Origin: Lactobacillus sp. CBA3606
GTDB taxonomy: Bacteria > Bacillota > Bacilli > Lactobacillales > Lactobacillaceae
Reading direction: 5' to 3'
DNA length: 64,000 bases
Assembly: GCF_002970935.1 (NCBI RefSeq)
Contig: NZ_CP027194.1
Coordinates: forward strand, 1,178,001 to 1,242,000
Shown: in pieces, positions 34,864 through 44,672 of the stretch
How the letters are laid out: each line of letters starts with the position of its first letter
Position numbering within the stretch: the first letter of the stretch is position 1
Program-made: the position numbers and the translations under genes
The notes under the pieces: generated by a model
Told to the model about the DNA's origin: nothing
The model's database searches: none
Seen by the model: only the letters and a program-made list of their open reading frames with translations

Positions 34864-36258
34864 CTATCCAATCGACCCTTCCATTTCAAAACTAATCAAC
34901 CGATTCAATTCAACCGCATATTCCATCGGTAACTGTTTGGTAAACGGCTCAACAAAGCCCATAATAATCATTTCTGTGGCTTTGGCTTCTGAGATACCCC
35001 GACTCATTAAATAATAAAGTTGGGCTTCGGAAACCTTGGACACCTTGGCCTCATGTTCCATCGAAACGTTGCCATTGAGAATTTCATTATATGGAATCGT
35101 ATCACTCGACGACTGGTCATCCATAATAATCGTATCGCATTCAACATGCGCAAAGGACCCATCCGAGTCACGTCCAAAGCGAACGGTCCCCCGATAATCG
35201 ACCGCCCCACCATCTTTCGCAATCGACTTGGAAACAATCGAAGAAGTGGTCTCTGGCGCATTATGTAGCATCCGGGCCCCCGTATCTTGATCCACCTGAT
35301 GCCCTGCGACCGCAATCGAAAGCATCGTGCCATGCGCACCGCGACCATTCAAATAAACAGCGGGATATTTCATGGTGAGTTTCGACCCTAGATTACCATC
35401 GACCCATTCCATCGTTGCTTGTTCTAAAGCTTGCGCACGCTTGGTTTCAAGACTATACACATTGTTAGACCAATTTTGAATCGTCGTATAACGACAAGTG
35501 GCCCGCGCCAAGACATTAACTTCCACCACTGCGGCATGGAGGCTATTGGCATCATAGTTCGGTGCGGTGCAGCCTTCCACATAATTCAAACTTGCGCCTT
35601 CGTCGACAATAATGAGGGTGCGTTCAAATTGACCAGTATTGGCCGCATTGAGCCGAAAATAAGCCTGAATGGGCGTCGTTACTTTGACCCCTTTGGGCAC
35701 ATAAATAAAAGCCCCCCCTGACCAGACGGCCGCATTGAGCGCCGCATATTTATTAGCCGTTGGTTTAACTAATTTGCCAAACCATTGCTTAAATAACGCG
35801 GGATATTGCTGTAAGGCCGTATCAGTATCCGTAAAAATAATGCCCGCTTTTTCAAACTCAGCTTGCATCCGGTGATAGACAACTTCCGACTCATACTGCG
35901 CACTAGAACCGGCCAAATAAGCGCGTTCAGCAGCCGGCACACCTAAGCGATCAAAGGTGGCTTTAATCTTAGGTGGGACATCCGCCCAATCCCGGTATGA
36001 CTGATCTGTGGCTTTTTGAAAGTAATGTAAGTGGGCCATATCTAGCCCAGACAAATCTGGGCCAAATGCGGGTTGTGGCATTTTTAGATAAATTTCATAC
36101 GCCGCTAACCGTTCCGCCAGCATCCAGGCCGGTTCATGCTTCTCGGCTGAAAGCTGCCGAATAACCGTCGGATTTAAGCCCACGCCCGTTGAAAAGACCG
36201 GGGTCACGTCATCATGGAAGCCATAGTCATAATGGTCCGCCGTTAACTTATCAGTCAT
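34864..36258 (-). CDS. sufB: Fe-S cluster assembly protein SufB
   Basis: 464 residues; scaffold subunit of the SufBCD complex on which clusters are built. The C-terminal block [22 protein letters not shown]-type, [35 protein letters not shown] and [18 protein letters not shown] are diagnostic. The start is ATG 36258, just inside sufU; GTG 36267 is an alternative. Fourth-to-fifth gene of the tightly overlapping operon, so translation is coupled. Confidence 0.95.
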   Translation of the reverse strand: MTDKLTADHYDYGFHDDVTPVFSTGVGLNPTVIRQLSAEKHEPAWMLAERLAAYEIYLKMPQPAFGPDLSGLDMAHLHYFQKATDQSYRDWADVPPKIKATFDRLGVPAAERAYLAGSSAQYESEVVYHRMQAEFEKAGIIFTDTDTALQQYPALFKQWFGKLVKPTANKYAALNAAVWSGGAFIYVPKGVKVTTPIQAYFRLNAANTGQFERTLIIVDEGASLNYVEGCTAPNYDANSLHAAVVEVNVLARATCRYTTIQNWSNNVYSLETKRAQALEQATMEWVDGNLGSKLTMKYPAVYLNGRGAHGTMLSIAVAGHQVDQDTGARMLHNAPETTSSIVSKSIAKDGGAVDYRGTVRFGRDSDGSFAHVECDTIIMDDQSSSDTIPYNEILNGNVSMEHEAKVSKVSEAQLYYLMSRGISEAKATEMIIMGFVEPFTKQLPMEYAVELNRLISFEMEGSIG

Positions 36259-36703
36259 GAGTTGCACCCACTAACTGCGTCAATAATTGGTCCGCGGCGT
36301 GCCAAGCTAAAGTGGCACACCGAATCCGAGTTGGAAAGGCGGCGACGGTGCCCAGAATTGCGGCATCACCCAGGGCCTGTCGCATGGTTGCGGTGATTGG
36401 CGTCCCCGTAATCACTTGTGAAAAGGCGGCGAGCCTTGCTTGCGCTTGGGCCACCGACTGTTGATCCAAACACACCGTTAACATACTGGCGGAGGCTTGT
36501 GAGATGGTACAGCCACTGCCAGTAAAGCTAATAGCCTGAATCTGATCCGCTTTAACGACTAACTGGACCGTCAATACGTCGCCACAAGTCATGTTGCGTA
36601 ACGTTACGGCTGGCGCTGCCGGTAAGATTGCTCGGTGGCGGGGAGACTGAGCATGCGCTAAGACCACCGTTTGATATAAATCTGCTAATTTTAAAACCGT
36701 CAT
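36251..36703 (-). CDS. sufU: SufU, zinc-dependent sulfur relay protein
   Basis: 150 residues. The zinc/sulfur residues are visible: Cys in NMTCGDV (with the CGD Asp), Cys in [14 protein letters not shown] and Cys in RIRCATLAW. It receives persulfide from SufS and passes it to SufB; in Firmicutes it is zinc-bound rather than a true scaffold. Overlaps sufS by 4 bases and sufB by 8. Confidence 0.94.
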   Translation of the reverse strand: MTVLKLADLYQTVVLAHAQSPRHRAILPAAPAVTLRNMTCGDVLTVQLVVKADQIQAISFTGSGCTISQASASMLTVCLDQQSVAQAQARLAAFSQVITGTPITATMRQALGDAAILGTVAAFPTRIRCATLAWHAADQLLTQLVGATHD

Positions 36704-37917
36704 TTTTCGAAAAACTCCTTCACCGTGACTAAGGTTGCTAATAAACGGTCAACTTCAGCTAATGTATTGTAAAACATCATGCTAGCTCGCACGGTTGCAG
36801 TGGTATGCAACGCTTGCATCAACGGCTGCGCACAGTGTTGACCAGCTCGGACTTCAATGCCAGCCAAATCCAAGCCAGTCGCCACATCGTGTGGATGGAC
36901 CCCCGGCAGATTAAAAGCCACGACCGGGCCATGCTTAGCCACCGTCGTTGGACCATAGACTGTCGCAGGCAGGGCCGCTAAGCCCGCCAGTAAGTGGGCC
37001 GTCAATTGCCGTTCTTGCGCTTGAATTGCCGTAAAGCCAACCTGCTGTAAATAGGTCACCGCTGCACCTAATCCAATCACCCCACTAATATTCGGGGTCC
37101 CCGCTTCAAAACGCTGCGGTATTTCAGCCCACGTGGTTTGCGCCCAAGTCACTTGGTCAATCATTTCACCACCAAATTGAACCGGCGTTAATTGAGTGAG
37201 TAAGGCGAGCTTGCCGTATAACACGCCTACCCCGGTTGGACCCAATACTTTATGACCCGAAAACGCATAGAAGTCCACATCTAGTGCTTGAACATTCACC
37301 GGTTGATGGGCGACGGCTTGCGCCCCATCAACCACAATGATAGCCCCATTTTGATGTGCTAAAGTTGCTAATTGTTGAATCGGATTAGTGACCCCGAGGA
37401 CATTTGAGACATGCGCGACAGCCACAATTTTCGTCCGTGTTGTGATTTTTTTAACGGCATCATTCCAATCCAGTTCGCCCGTCGTCGTCAAACCGATCAC
37501 TTTAAGACAGGCACCATGCCGCTGGGCCAATTGCTGCCAAGGCACCAAATTACTGTGATGTTCCATCATGGTCACGACGATTTCATCCCCCGCTTTGATG
37601 ACTTGCTCGCCGTAGGTTTGGGCCACCCAATTTAGACTTTCCGTGGTTGACCGGGTAAAAAAGACCGTTTCACGTTGTGGGGCGCCAATCAACGCTGCCA
37701 CTTGGTCACGCACAGCTTCATATTGGGCGGTCGCCGTCGCCGCTAACGTGTAATTTCCCCGATGAACATTAGCATTACTTGTTGTATAGTAAGCCGTTAT
37801 TGCCTGAATAACCGCTTGGGGCTTTTGCGACGTGGCCGCATTATCAAGATACGTTAAGGGAGCACCGTTGAGTTGGGTCGCCAAAATAGGAAAATCAGCA
37901 CGATAATTAAGTTTCAT
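36700..37917 (-). CDS. sufS: cysteine desulfurase SufS
   Basis: 405 residues, PLP enzyme that takes sulfur from cysteine. PLP lysine in FSGHKVLGPTGVGVLYG, active Cys in RAGQHCAQPLM near the C-terminus, and cofactor residues in TRSTTESLN and VDGAQAVAHQPV are intact. Overlaps sufD by 11 bases. Typical length and class II SufS features. Confidence 0.95.
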   Translation of the reverse strand: MKLNYRADFPILATQLNGAPLTYLDNAATSQKPQAVIQAITAYYTTSNANVHRGNYTLAATATAQYEAVRDQVAALIGAPQRETVFFTRSTTESLNWVAQTYGEQVIKAGDEIVVTMMEHHSNLVPWQQLAQRHGACLKVIGLTTTGELDWNDAVKKITTRTKIVAVAHVSNVLGVTNPIQQLATLAHQNGAIIVVDGAQAVAHQPVNVQALDVDFYAFSGHKVLGPTGVGVLYGKLALLTQLTPVQFGGEMIDQVTWAQTTWAEIPQRFEAGTPNISGVIGLGAAVTYLQQVGFTAIQAQERQLTAHLLAGLAALPATVYGPTTVAKHGPVVAFNLPGVHPHDVATGLDLAGIEVRAGQHCAQPLMQALHTTATVRASMMFYNTLAEVDRLLATLVTVKEFFEK

Positions 37918-39181
37918 CAGTTAGCCGCCTTTCAATTAACGCCATGAGCGCCGTTTGTAACTGTGACGACTGCAACCCTGTAATGACCCCGGCTAAAAAG
38001 CCGCGTATCACCAATCGTTCGGCGACGGCGCGTGGTAGGCCACGACTCATTAAGTAATACAACTGTTGTTCATCGACCCGACCGACACTGGCCGCATGCC
38101 CCGCTTCGACATCATTTTCATCAATTAATAAAATTGGATTGGCATCACCACGCGCAGTTGAGGTCAACATCAAGAGTCGATTTTCTTGATTCGCTTGGGC
38201 ACCATGCGCCCCCTTAACAATATGACCAATCCCATTAAAGATTAACGTGGCTTGCGCTAAAATAACCCCGCGCTGCACAATTTGGGCGACAGTTTGTGGG
38301 CCAACATTAGTGACCCGCGTATTTAAGCCTTGGGTTTGCTGACCATTGGCAACAGCAATCGTTTTGACCGTCGCCTGTGCACCTTGGCCGTTCAAAGTTG
38401 TCTTAAAATCACCAATGATGCGACCGGCATTCATTTCGGCCAGCTCCCAATCTAATTGCGCATCTGGCGCCACGACACCGCGCCGACTGATATACGCTGT
38501 CGCAGCCGTATTCAACTCATCCAAACCGGCAAATTCCACCTGGCTATTGGCAGCCGCTACAACCTCCACTAAATGGTGAACCGTCGTGGGCTGGGTTCCA
38601 AGCGACTGCAAACGCTGCACAACTTTAACGTGAGCACCCGAACTAGTAATCAGTAAGCTCCGTTGCACCACGTGAGCTGGCTGCCGCTGATCAACGAGTT
38701 GCAGAATTTCAATCGGTTCCTCAAGTTGAACGTTGGCAGGAATGTAAAGAAAAAAGCCGTTGGTCATGAGTGCCGTATTCCAAGCGCCAAACTTATCCTC
38801 ATCAACCGCCATCGTCCGTGCTAAATACGGCTTGACTAAATCACCATGGGTTCGAATGGCCGACCTTAAATCTGACAGAATCACCCCTTGGCGCAGGGCT
38901 GCGATTGGCAAGGTGAGCTGGATTGTGGTTGCCCCAACAGCATAAAATTGTTGCGTCCGCCCTAAAGTTGCCAAGGGCCCCATGGGAGCGGCAACCTCGG
39001 TCTGGCTCGGAGCCGCCGACTCAAATAATGACCAGTCGGCATATGCGATTTTTTCAAAACGCGGCGCTGGTAATTTTAGCGCGGCGGTAACGGCCTGAGT
39101 TCTTAGGGCCAATAACCAAGCTGGTTCTAGTTGTGCACGTGAATATTGTTGGACACGGCTAAGTAAATTAGATTTTGCCAT
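37907..39181 (-). CDS. sufD: Fe-S cluster assembly protein SufD
   Basis: 424 residues, beta-helix scaffold partner of SufB. The C-terminal segment [29 protein letters not shown] with the conserved His is clear. It is one base into sufC (TAATG). Together with SufC2 and SufB it forms the assembly complex. Confidence 0.94.
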   Translation of the reverse strand: MAKSNLLSRVQQYSRAQLEPAWLLALRTQAVTAALKLPAPRFEKIAYADWSLFESAAPSQTEVAAPMGPLATLGRTQQFYAVGATTIQLTLPIAALRQGVILSDLRSAIRTHGDLVKPYLARTMAVDEDKFGAWNTALMTNGFFLYIPANVQLEEPIEILQLVDQRQPAHVVQRSLLITSSGAHVKVVQRLQSLGTQPTTVHHLVEVVAAANSQVEFAGLDELNTAATAYISRRGVVAPDAQLDWELAEMNAGRIIGDFKTTLNGQGAQATVKTIAVANGQQTQGLNTRVTNVGPQTVAQIVQRGVILAQATLIFNGIGHIVKGAHGAQANQENRLLMLTSTARGDANPILLIDENDVEAGHAASVGRVDEQQLYYLMSRGLPRAVAERLVIRGFLAGVITGLQSSQLQTALMALIERRLTDET

Positions 39182-39972
39182 TAGTTTTCATCATCCGTTA
39201 GCGTCACCGTTAAGCCTAAGTCATCACGCAAACCGGCATAGCCCTCAGCCTCTAAAGTTTTGGCTAACGTGGCATCACCGGTTTTAACGATTTTGCCGCC
39301 CATCATCACATGAACAAAATCTGGAACGATATAATCCAACAACCGCTGATAATGGGTAATCATTAACGTCCCAAAATCTGGACTTCGCATGGAATTAACC
39401 CCTTTTGCAACTACTTGCAATGCATCAATATCCAAGCCGGAATCAATCTCATCTAAAATAGCAAATTTAGGTTGAATCATTAATAACTGTAAAATTTCAT
39501 TGCGCTTCTTCTCACCGCCCGAAAAACCGGCGTTCAAGTAGCGTTCGGCCATTGCTGACGGCATATTAAGCAAAGCTAAGTTCGACTCTAATTGCGCCAA
39601 AAAGGCCGTTACCGCCAATGGCTGATTTTTGGGTCGCCGCGCATTGATGGCCGCCTGTAAAAAGGCCATATTTGTGATTCCTTTAATTGCCGCAGGATAT
39701 TGCATCGCTAAAAAAAGGCCTGCCCGCGCCCGTTGATCCACCGTTTGCGTTAATAAGTCTTGACCATCTAATTGCACTTGTCCGCTCACCACGTGATAAG
39801 CCGGATCCCCCATAATCGTCGCTGCCAAAGTTGATTTACCAGTCCCATTAGGGCCCATAATTGCATGCGTTTCACCAGTAGTCATCGTTAGATTAACGCC
39901 GGTCAAAATCAAGCGTTCCTGATCATTTTCTGTCACAGTTACCTTTAAATCCTTAATCACTAAAGTGGACAT
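39181..39972 (-). CDS. sufC: Fe-S assembly ATPase SufC
   Basis: 263 residues, ABC-type ATPase of the Suf complex: Walker A GPNGTGKST, Walker B ILDEIDSGLDIDAL and signature FSGGEKKRNEI, the last characteristic of SufC. First gene of the operon sufCDSUB-T. There is no Fur- or IscR-like site that I can identify upstream; a TATACT lies at 40073-40080 on the minus strand but lacks a clear -35. Confidence 0.95.
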   Translation of the reverse strand: MSTLVIKDLKVTVTENDQERLILTGVNLTMTTGETHAIMGPNGTGKSTLAATIMGDPAYHVVSGQVQLDGQDLLTQTVDQRARAGLFLAMQYPAAIKGITNMAFLQAAINARRPKNQPLAVTAFLAQLESNLALLNMPSAMAERYLNAGFSGGEKKRNEILQLLMIQPKFAILDEIDSGLDIDALQVVAKGVNSMRSPDFGTLMITHYQRLLDYIVPDFVHVMMGGKIVKTGDATLAKTLEAEGYAGLRDDLGLTVTLTDDEN

Positions 39973-40259
39973 TCAGTTTCCCCATTTCTAACTGGTTACC
40001 CGTCGATAACTACTCTATCTAGTTAGTCTTTAACAACTGACCACCAGTCCTTGTGTCAAAATCCAATAGTCATAGTATACGTGATTTGCAAAGGTTTAGG
40101 GACTTCGGTTGTGAACAAGTCAATTGCCACAACTCACCATTACCCGCATTAAACAGTCACAATTTGTACGCCGAATTAAGCTGAGCACCACTTTGCGACA
40201 ATCCAACACCATCTAAGCCCTTAATGCTGATAACTAACCCAATTTTTTTTACGGCCAAC

Positions 40260-40437
40260 AAAAAAGACTTAAGCCAATTAGCCCAAGTCTCTCATTACCG
40301 GTTCTCACCGACCCAATTCATGTCGTACCCCTATGTGCCCCGTTATGACCCTGCCATTCCGAGCGATGTTTTAAGCTGCATTCAAAACTGTTATTGCGAA
40401 CAGTTTTGAAAATAATATGTAAAGCCGTACTGTTGCG
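40260..40437 (-). ncRNA. candidate structured RNA upstream of suf, G-rich
   Basis: About 178 nt on the minus strand between CPBP and suf, without a convincing ORF. A TATACT -10 lies at 40445-40450. It has a perfect 12-bp hairpin (40381-40410, arms TTCAAAACTGTT / AACAGTTTTGAA), a central region with four GGG/GGGG runs (about 40313-40356), a CGGT-gaga-ACCG hairpin (about 40298-40309) and the terminator AGACTT / AAGTCT (40265-40290) with T6. It does not match any riboswitch, 6S, SRP, RNase P or tmRNA consensus that I know. Its terminator and tail resemble those of the 29153-29290 RNA. Confidence 0.52.
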
Positions 40438-40529
40438 TAATCCTAGTATACCGAGAATGCGTTGCGAATTGGTAACACTAAGATTACAAAAACATTACAG
40501 CCAGTCAAAATAACCCTAAAAATTTTTAA

Positions 40530-41741
40530 TTAGGCCTTTAAATGCAAGCGATTATCGACTTGTGATTGCATTAAACGGCGGCGTGAGCCGGTTAGTAAAT
40601 AACCGGTCACTAGCCCAAACACTAGCACCAAAAACGCTAAAGTTTCCCATTCGAACAGGTCTGGCTTAGTCATCGTTTGTGAGCCCGAAGCCATCATACT
40701 TAAAATATCGGTCAGCGCATGAATCACGATGGGTACCAGTAAGCTACCCGAATATAAATAACTAACTGCTAAAAAGCAGCCTAATGCCGCCGCAAAAATC
40801 ATTTGTTCCAGCGTTGCTGAAAGGGCCTGACCACTTAATATATTCGTCAAATGCCAGGCGCCAAACAAACCACTGCTCAAAAAGATGGCCCATTCTAGCT
40901 GATGTTTTCGCGCTTTAAATGCCCGTAATAATAAAGCTAACACGGCAAAACGGTAAAGCCATTCTTCAGCAATGCCAGGTTCCAAACCACCTAAAAACAA
41001 CTGCCATGAAACTGACTTCATGTGAAAATCAAAAGTGGTAAACGCGGTTGCCCACGAACTACCCACCCCATAGGCATTCCAGATAACAAAAAAGCCAGCC
41101 AAAATGCCAATGAAAGCTAACTGCCCCCAGTTCACCCGGGGTTGTAACCGCCACGTTGGCCAGTTAAATTGCCACGACCGCATTAAAACCCCAACGGTCA
41201 CCACAAACCCTAAAGCCCCTAAGATGCCACTATTCCCCACTAGCTTAAACACTGCGGGCGCAGTTAATCCCGGTAATTCTAGCATCGTCATCTGCGCACT
41301 CAAAACACCAGAAAAAATAACCGAAATCAACATTAAAATCCGCCCTAACACGGATTCAATCGGCCGAGTGACCACGTACGCGACCGGCACAAACAACACC
41401 ATCAGCAACGCGAACCCCACCGCTACTAATCCTTGTTGATCTAAAAACGATACTTTGCTTAACATCAGTATTAAATTCGCCACTAACAGCGGTAAGCTCA
41501 AAAATTGCACAATCGTTTGAAAATAGTGATTGAAGCGGCGAAAACGACGCCAATGCGTTGCTAACGGCTGGGTCTCAAAAGTTGGCAAAACGGCGCCCAA
41601 TACTAACATGATAAGTAACATCCCACCCACATCAAAAGAATTCCCACCGACCATAAATAAATTCACAAATACTGCCCCAACTAATCCAATCAATTGCCAC
41701 AGATACCAGCGGCGTAATGACCGTTCCACATATGGTGTCAT
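40530..41741 (-). CDS. CPBP family intramembrane metalloprotease (Abi-like)
   Basis: 403 residues with about ten membrane helices. The glutamate zinc-ligand motif EEWLYR and the later His motifs AWHLTN and HALTD are in the right order for the CPBP (CAAX prenyl protease/bacteriocin-immunity) family. In lactobacilli such proteins often give bacteriocin immunity, but no bacteriocin gene is nearby. Start ATG 41741 with GGGGGA upstream; a TTG at 41759 would add six residues. Confidence 0.9.
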   Translation of the reverse strand: MTPYVERSLRRWYLWQLIGLVGAVFVNLFMVGGNSFDVGGMLLIMLVLGAVLPTFETQPLATHWRRFRRFNHYFQTIVQFLSLPLLVANLILMLSKVSFLDQQGLVAVGFALLMVLFVPVAYVVTRPIESVLGRILMLISVIFSGVLSAQMTMLELPGLTAPAVFKLVGNSGILGALGFVVTVGVLMRSWQFNWPTWRLQPRVNWGQLAFIGILAGFFVIWNAYGVGSSWATAFTTFDFHMKSVSWQLFLGGLEPGIAEEWLYRFAVLALLLRAFKARKHQLEWAIFLSSGLFGAWHLTNILSGQALSATLEQMIFAAALGCFLAVSYLYSGSLLVPIVIHALTDILSMMASGSQTMTKPDLFEWETLAFLVLVFGLVTGYLLTGSRRRLMQSQVDNRLHLKA

Positions 41742-41840
41742 AAAAAAAGAATCCCCCAATCTCGTAATGAATTAATCATACCAGACTGAGCGATTCGAAA
41801 GTTCATATTTTGTTTATTATTCGGTTAGGCCAACCTAATC

Positions 41841-43463
41841 TTAGTACAGATCACTCACTTGACCTTGGATAGCTTCATGATTAAGGTATTCATCATACGT
41901 GGTATCACCGCGGTCAACTACCCCTTTAGCACTCACTTCCACAATATGGTCCGCAATCGTTTGAATAAATTCGTGGTCATGCGAGGTAAAAATCAACGCG
42001 CCAGTAAACTCAATCAAACTGTCATTTAATGCCGTGATTGATTCCAAGTCCAAATGGTTTGTAGGATCGTCTAACAATAAGACATTCGCGCGGCTAAGCA
42101 TCATCTTAGATAACATTCCCCGGACTTTTTCGCCCCCAGATAACACATTCACTTTACGTTGCACGTCTTCACCAGAGAAGAGCATCTTCCCTAAGAATCC
42201 CCGCAAGAATGTGTCATCACTCTCTTCTTTAGGCGCATATTGTCGTAACCAATCAATAATCATCAAATCTGAATTGGTAAATTCATCATTGATATCACGA
42301 GGTAAATACGTCCGTGAAGTCGTTTGCCCCCAAGTTACAGTCCCAGCATCGGGGGTCATGGCGCCGCCGATAATTTGCATTAACGTCGTCGTTGCCACAT
42401 CACTGCGGCTAATTAAAGCCGTCTTTTCATTGGGCCGCAACGTGAAACTGATATTATCAAGAATCTTAACGCCGTCGATTGTTTTCGAGACATTTTCAAC
42501 TTTCAACAAATCATTCCCAATCTCACGTTCTGGGGTAAATTTGATGAAGGGGTATTTACGTGATGATGGCTTAATATCATCTAACGTAATCTTTTCCAAT
42601 TGCTTCTTCCGTGAAGTTGCTTGCTTAGATTTCGAGGCATTCGCACTAAACCGCGCCACGAATTCTTGTAATTCTTTAATCTGGTCCGCCTTTTTGGCAT
42701 TAGCATTCGCTTGTAACTTGGAAGCCAATTGACTAGATTCCATCCAAAAGTCATAGTTTCCCATGAATAACGTAATTTTACCAAAATCAACGTCACACAT
42801 ATGGGTACAAACTTGATTCAAGAAATGGCGGTCATGAGAAACGACAATGACGGTCTTGTTATAATCGGCTAAAAAGTTTTCTAACCAACTGATTGACTGC
42901 ACATCTAACCCATTGGTCGGTTCATCCAATAACAGAACATCCGGATTGCCGAATAAGGCTTGGCCTAAGAGGACTTTCACCTTTTGTGGTTCCGTTAATT
43001 CACTCATCTTCAAGTGTTGCATTGCTTCATCAATGCCTAAGTCTTGTAGCATCTGGTCAGCTTCGGATTCAGCATTCCAGCCGTCCATTTCAGCAAATTC
43101 ACCTTCAAGTTCAGCAGCTCGTAAGCCATCCGCATCCGTAAAATCAGCTTTGGCATAGAGTGCATCTTTTTCAACCATGATTTGATATAACTTTTCGTGC
43201 CCGCGAATCACCGTTGCCAAGACTTCTTCATCATCAAAAGCAAAGTGATTTTGGTTTAAGCTCGACATCCGTTCGTTAGGTCCCATCGAAACGGTCCCAC
43301 TACTTGGTTGTAACTTACCTTCCAAAATCTTTAAGAATGTTGATTTACCAGCACCATTAGCGCCAATAACCCCATAACAGTTCCCAGGGGTGAATTTTAG
43401 ATTAACATCATCATAAAGTTTACGCGTTGAAAATTGCATGCTCACATTGTTTACGGTTAACAT
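41841..43463 (-). CDS. ABC-F family ATPase with a degenerate second nucleotide site
   Basis: 540 residues, two fused nucleotide-binding domains, no membrane part. NBD1: Walker A GANGAGKST, Walker B LLLDEPTNGLD, signature LTEPQKVKV (altered). NBD2: Walker A reads SRSDVATTT, without the lysine, Walker B ends LLLDDPTNHLD (Asp for Glu), signature LSGGEKV intact. So the composite site made of NBD1 Walker motifs and the NBD2 signature is complete and the other is dead. Overall YbiT/YkpA-like, in a family of ribosome-associated ATPases. ATG 43463 follows GAGAGGTA. Confidence 0.9.
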   Translation of the reverse strand: MLTVNNVSMQFSTRKLYDDVNLKFTPGNCYGVIGANGAGKSTFLKILEGKLQPSSGTVSMGPNERMSSLNQNHFAFDDEEVLATVIRGHEKLYQIMVEKDALYAKADFTDADGLRAAELEGEFAEMDGWNAESEADQMLQDLGIDEAMQHLKMSELTEPQKVKVLLGQALFGNPDVLLLDEPTNGLDVQSISWLENFLADYNKTVIVVSHDRHFLNQVCTHMCDVDFGKITLFMGNYDFWMESSQLASKLQANANAKKADQIKELQEFVARFSANASKSKQATSRKKQLEKITLDDIKPSSRKYPFIKFTPEREIGNDLLKVENVSKTIDGVKILDNISFTLRPNEKTALISRSDVATTTLMQIIGGAMTPDAGTVTWGQTTSRTYLPRDINDEFTNSDLMIIDWLRQYAPKEESDDTFLRGFLGKMLFSGEDVQRKVNVLSGGEKVRGMLSKMMLSRANVLLLDDPTNHLDLESITALNDSLIEFTGALIFTSHDHEFIQTIADHIVEVSAKGVVDRGDTTYDEYLNHEAIQGQVSDLY

Positions 43464-43587
43464 TAAAATACCTCTCTTTTTTGACTGTTGGCAGTCCTAC
43501 CAACGAATTGATGCCCAGCGCCAAGGGCTACCTTGGCCGCCATTGACCTATTTTAACGAACTAATTTCAAACATCCAGTACAACAAT

Positions 43588-43620
43588 ATAAAAGAGGTCA
43601 GGACTTAAATCCCAGCCTCC
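43588..43620 (-). terminator. intrinsic terminator after the HAD gene
   Basis: GAGG-N2-GG / CC-N3-CCTC stem with T-run on the minus strand, about 85 bases after the HAD stop codon. Confidence 0.68.
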
Positions 43621-43703
43621 AGTCGTTGCCATCTAGTTGAAGTGTAGCATGTTAACCGCCCTTTTGGCAATCAAAAGGCGAGTACTTTTCTGAAAATTAG
43701 TCA

Positions 43704-44501
43704 TCATTTTCGTAAAATCTCATTTTCAATATAAGTTAAAACGCCATCTTCGGTATTACCGGTCGTAATTGCATCCCCTTTAAGTTGCAGTTCGACCGGG
43801 GCATTGCCCATCACGACACCGGTATGCACATATTGCAACATCTCTAAATCATTCGTACCATCACCAAACGCCACCATCTCAGCCGGCGCAATACCTAACT
43901 GTTCACCTAATAACCGTAAGGCCCATCCTTTATGTAATCCGGGCTGAATTAAATCCAAACTCCCTTGCCCACCGGAAGCGGGGACTGCCAGACCGGACAA
44001 TTTTGGCGTCAACTCATACACTAACTGGTCGGTTCGCTGTGGGGGACAAATTATATCGAACTTAACGACCGGATCAGTGACCGTCCGCAAATCAGCTACC
44101 CGCTCTAAGTCAACATAATATGCGGCCATTGCCGCCACAAAATCAACATCAGCATTTTTTAGCACGTGGACGGTGCGAGTCCCACATAACGCCAGCTGGA
44201 CTTCCGGATAAGCCGCCAACACTTGTAGAATTTGCTGCGTGACAGCTGGACTAAAAGTCGCCGCAGTTAACCCCGCTTGCGATTGCATGAGTTCGGCGCC
44301 ATTACCACCAATCAGCCAAAGGGCCGGATAGTCTTCAAAAAAAGTCGCCAGTTCGACTGCTTGGTGACCACTCGCAATCACGAACTGAATACCTTGCTGT
44401 TGTAAGGCGGCATAGTCACGCGCAAAGCGTGGCCGATTATAATCACCCTGATTATTCAGAAACGTCCCATCCATATCCGTTGCAATTAATTTTACTGTCA
44501 T
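43704..44501 (-). CDS. Cof-type HAD family hydrolase
   Basis: 265 residues. Nucleophile motif ATDMDGT (Asp9, Asp11), the Thr/Ser of motif II in VIASGH, Lys of motif III and the GDGTNDLEML metal motif at the C-terminus are present with the IIB cap domain in between. These are phosphatases of sugar phosphates, riboflavin intermediates or related compounds. Singly transcribed, terminator downstream. Confidence 0.92.
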   Translation of the reverse strand: MTVKLIATDMDGTFLNNQGDYNRPRFARDYAALQQQGIQFVIASGHQAVELATFFEDYPALWLIGGNGAELMQSQAGLTAATFSPAVTQQILQVLAAYPEVQLALCGTRTVHVLKNADVDFVAAMAAYYVDLERVADLRTVTDPVVKFDIICPPQRTDQLVYELTPKLSGLAVPASGGQGSLDLIQPGLHKGWALRLLGEQLGIAPAEMVAFGDGTNDLEMLQYVHTGVVMGNAPVELQLKGDAITTGNTEDGVLTYIENEILRK

Positions 44502-44620
44502 CTCGTCGCATCCATTCGTTACGATTTATCGCCTCAGTTACCCTCACAGCGTACAGTTATTCCGGATACAGTGCAACCCTTTTCAGCCATGATGTTGTAT
44601 TCGCTTCCATTAGCGGCCCA

Positions 44621-44647
44621 AAAAGCTTGGGTTTTCGCCCAAGCTCA
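44621..44647 (-). terminator. intrinsic terminator of the DUF2207 gene
   Basis: AGCTTGGG / CCCAAGCT stem with short loop and T-run on the minus strand. Confidence 0.88.
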
Positions 44648-44672
44648 AGATCAACTTCCTTGACTGTCGTCG

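Noticed and set aside
40260-40437. T-box, TPP, SAM, 6S, SRP or RNase P RNA
   Set aside because: None of the consensus boxes that I know for these families can be placed in the sequence.
42034-42732. 232-residue plus-strand frame
   Set aside because: Antisense to the well-conserved ABC-F gene; composition is that of a shadow frame and it lacks a ribosome site.
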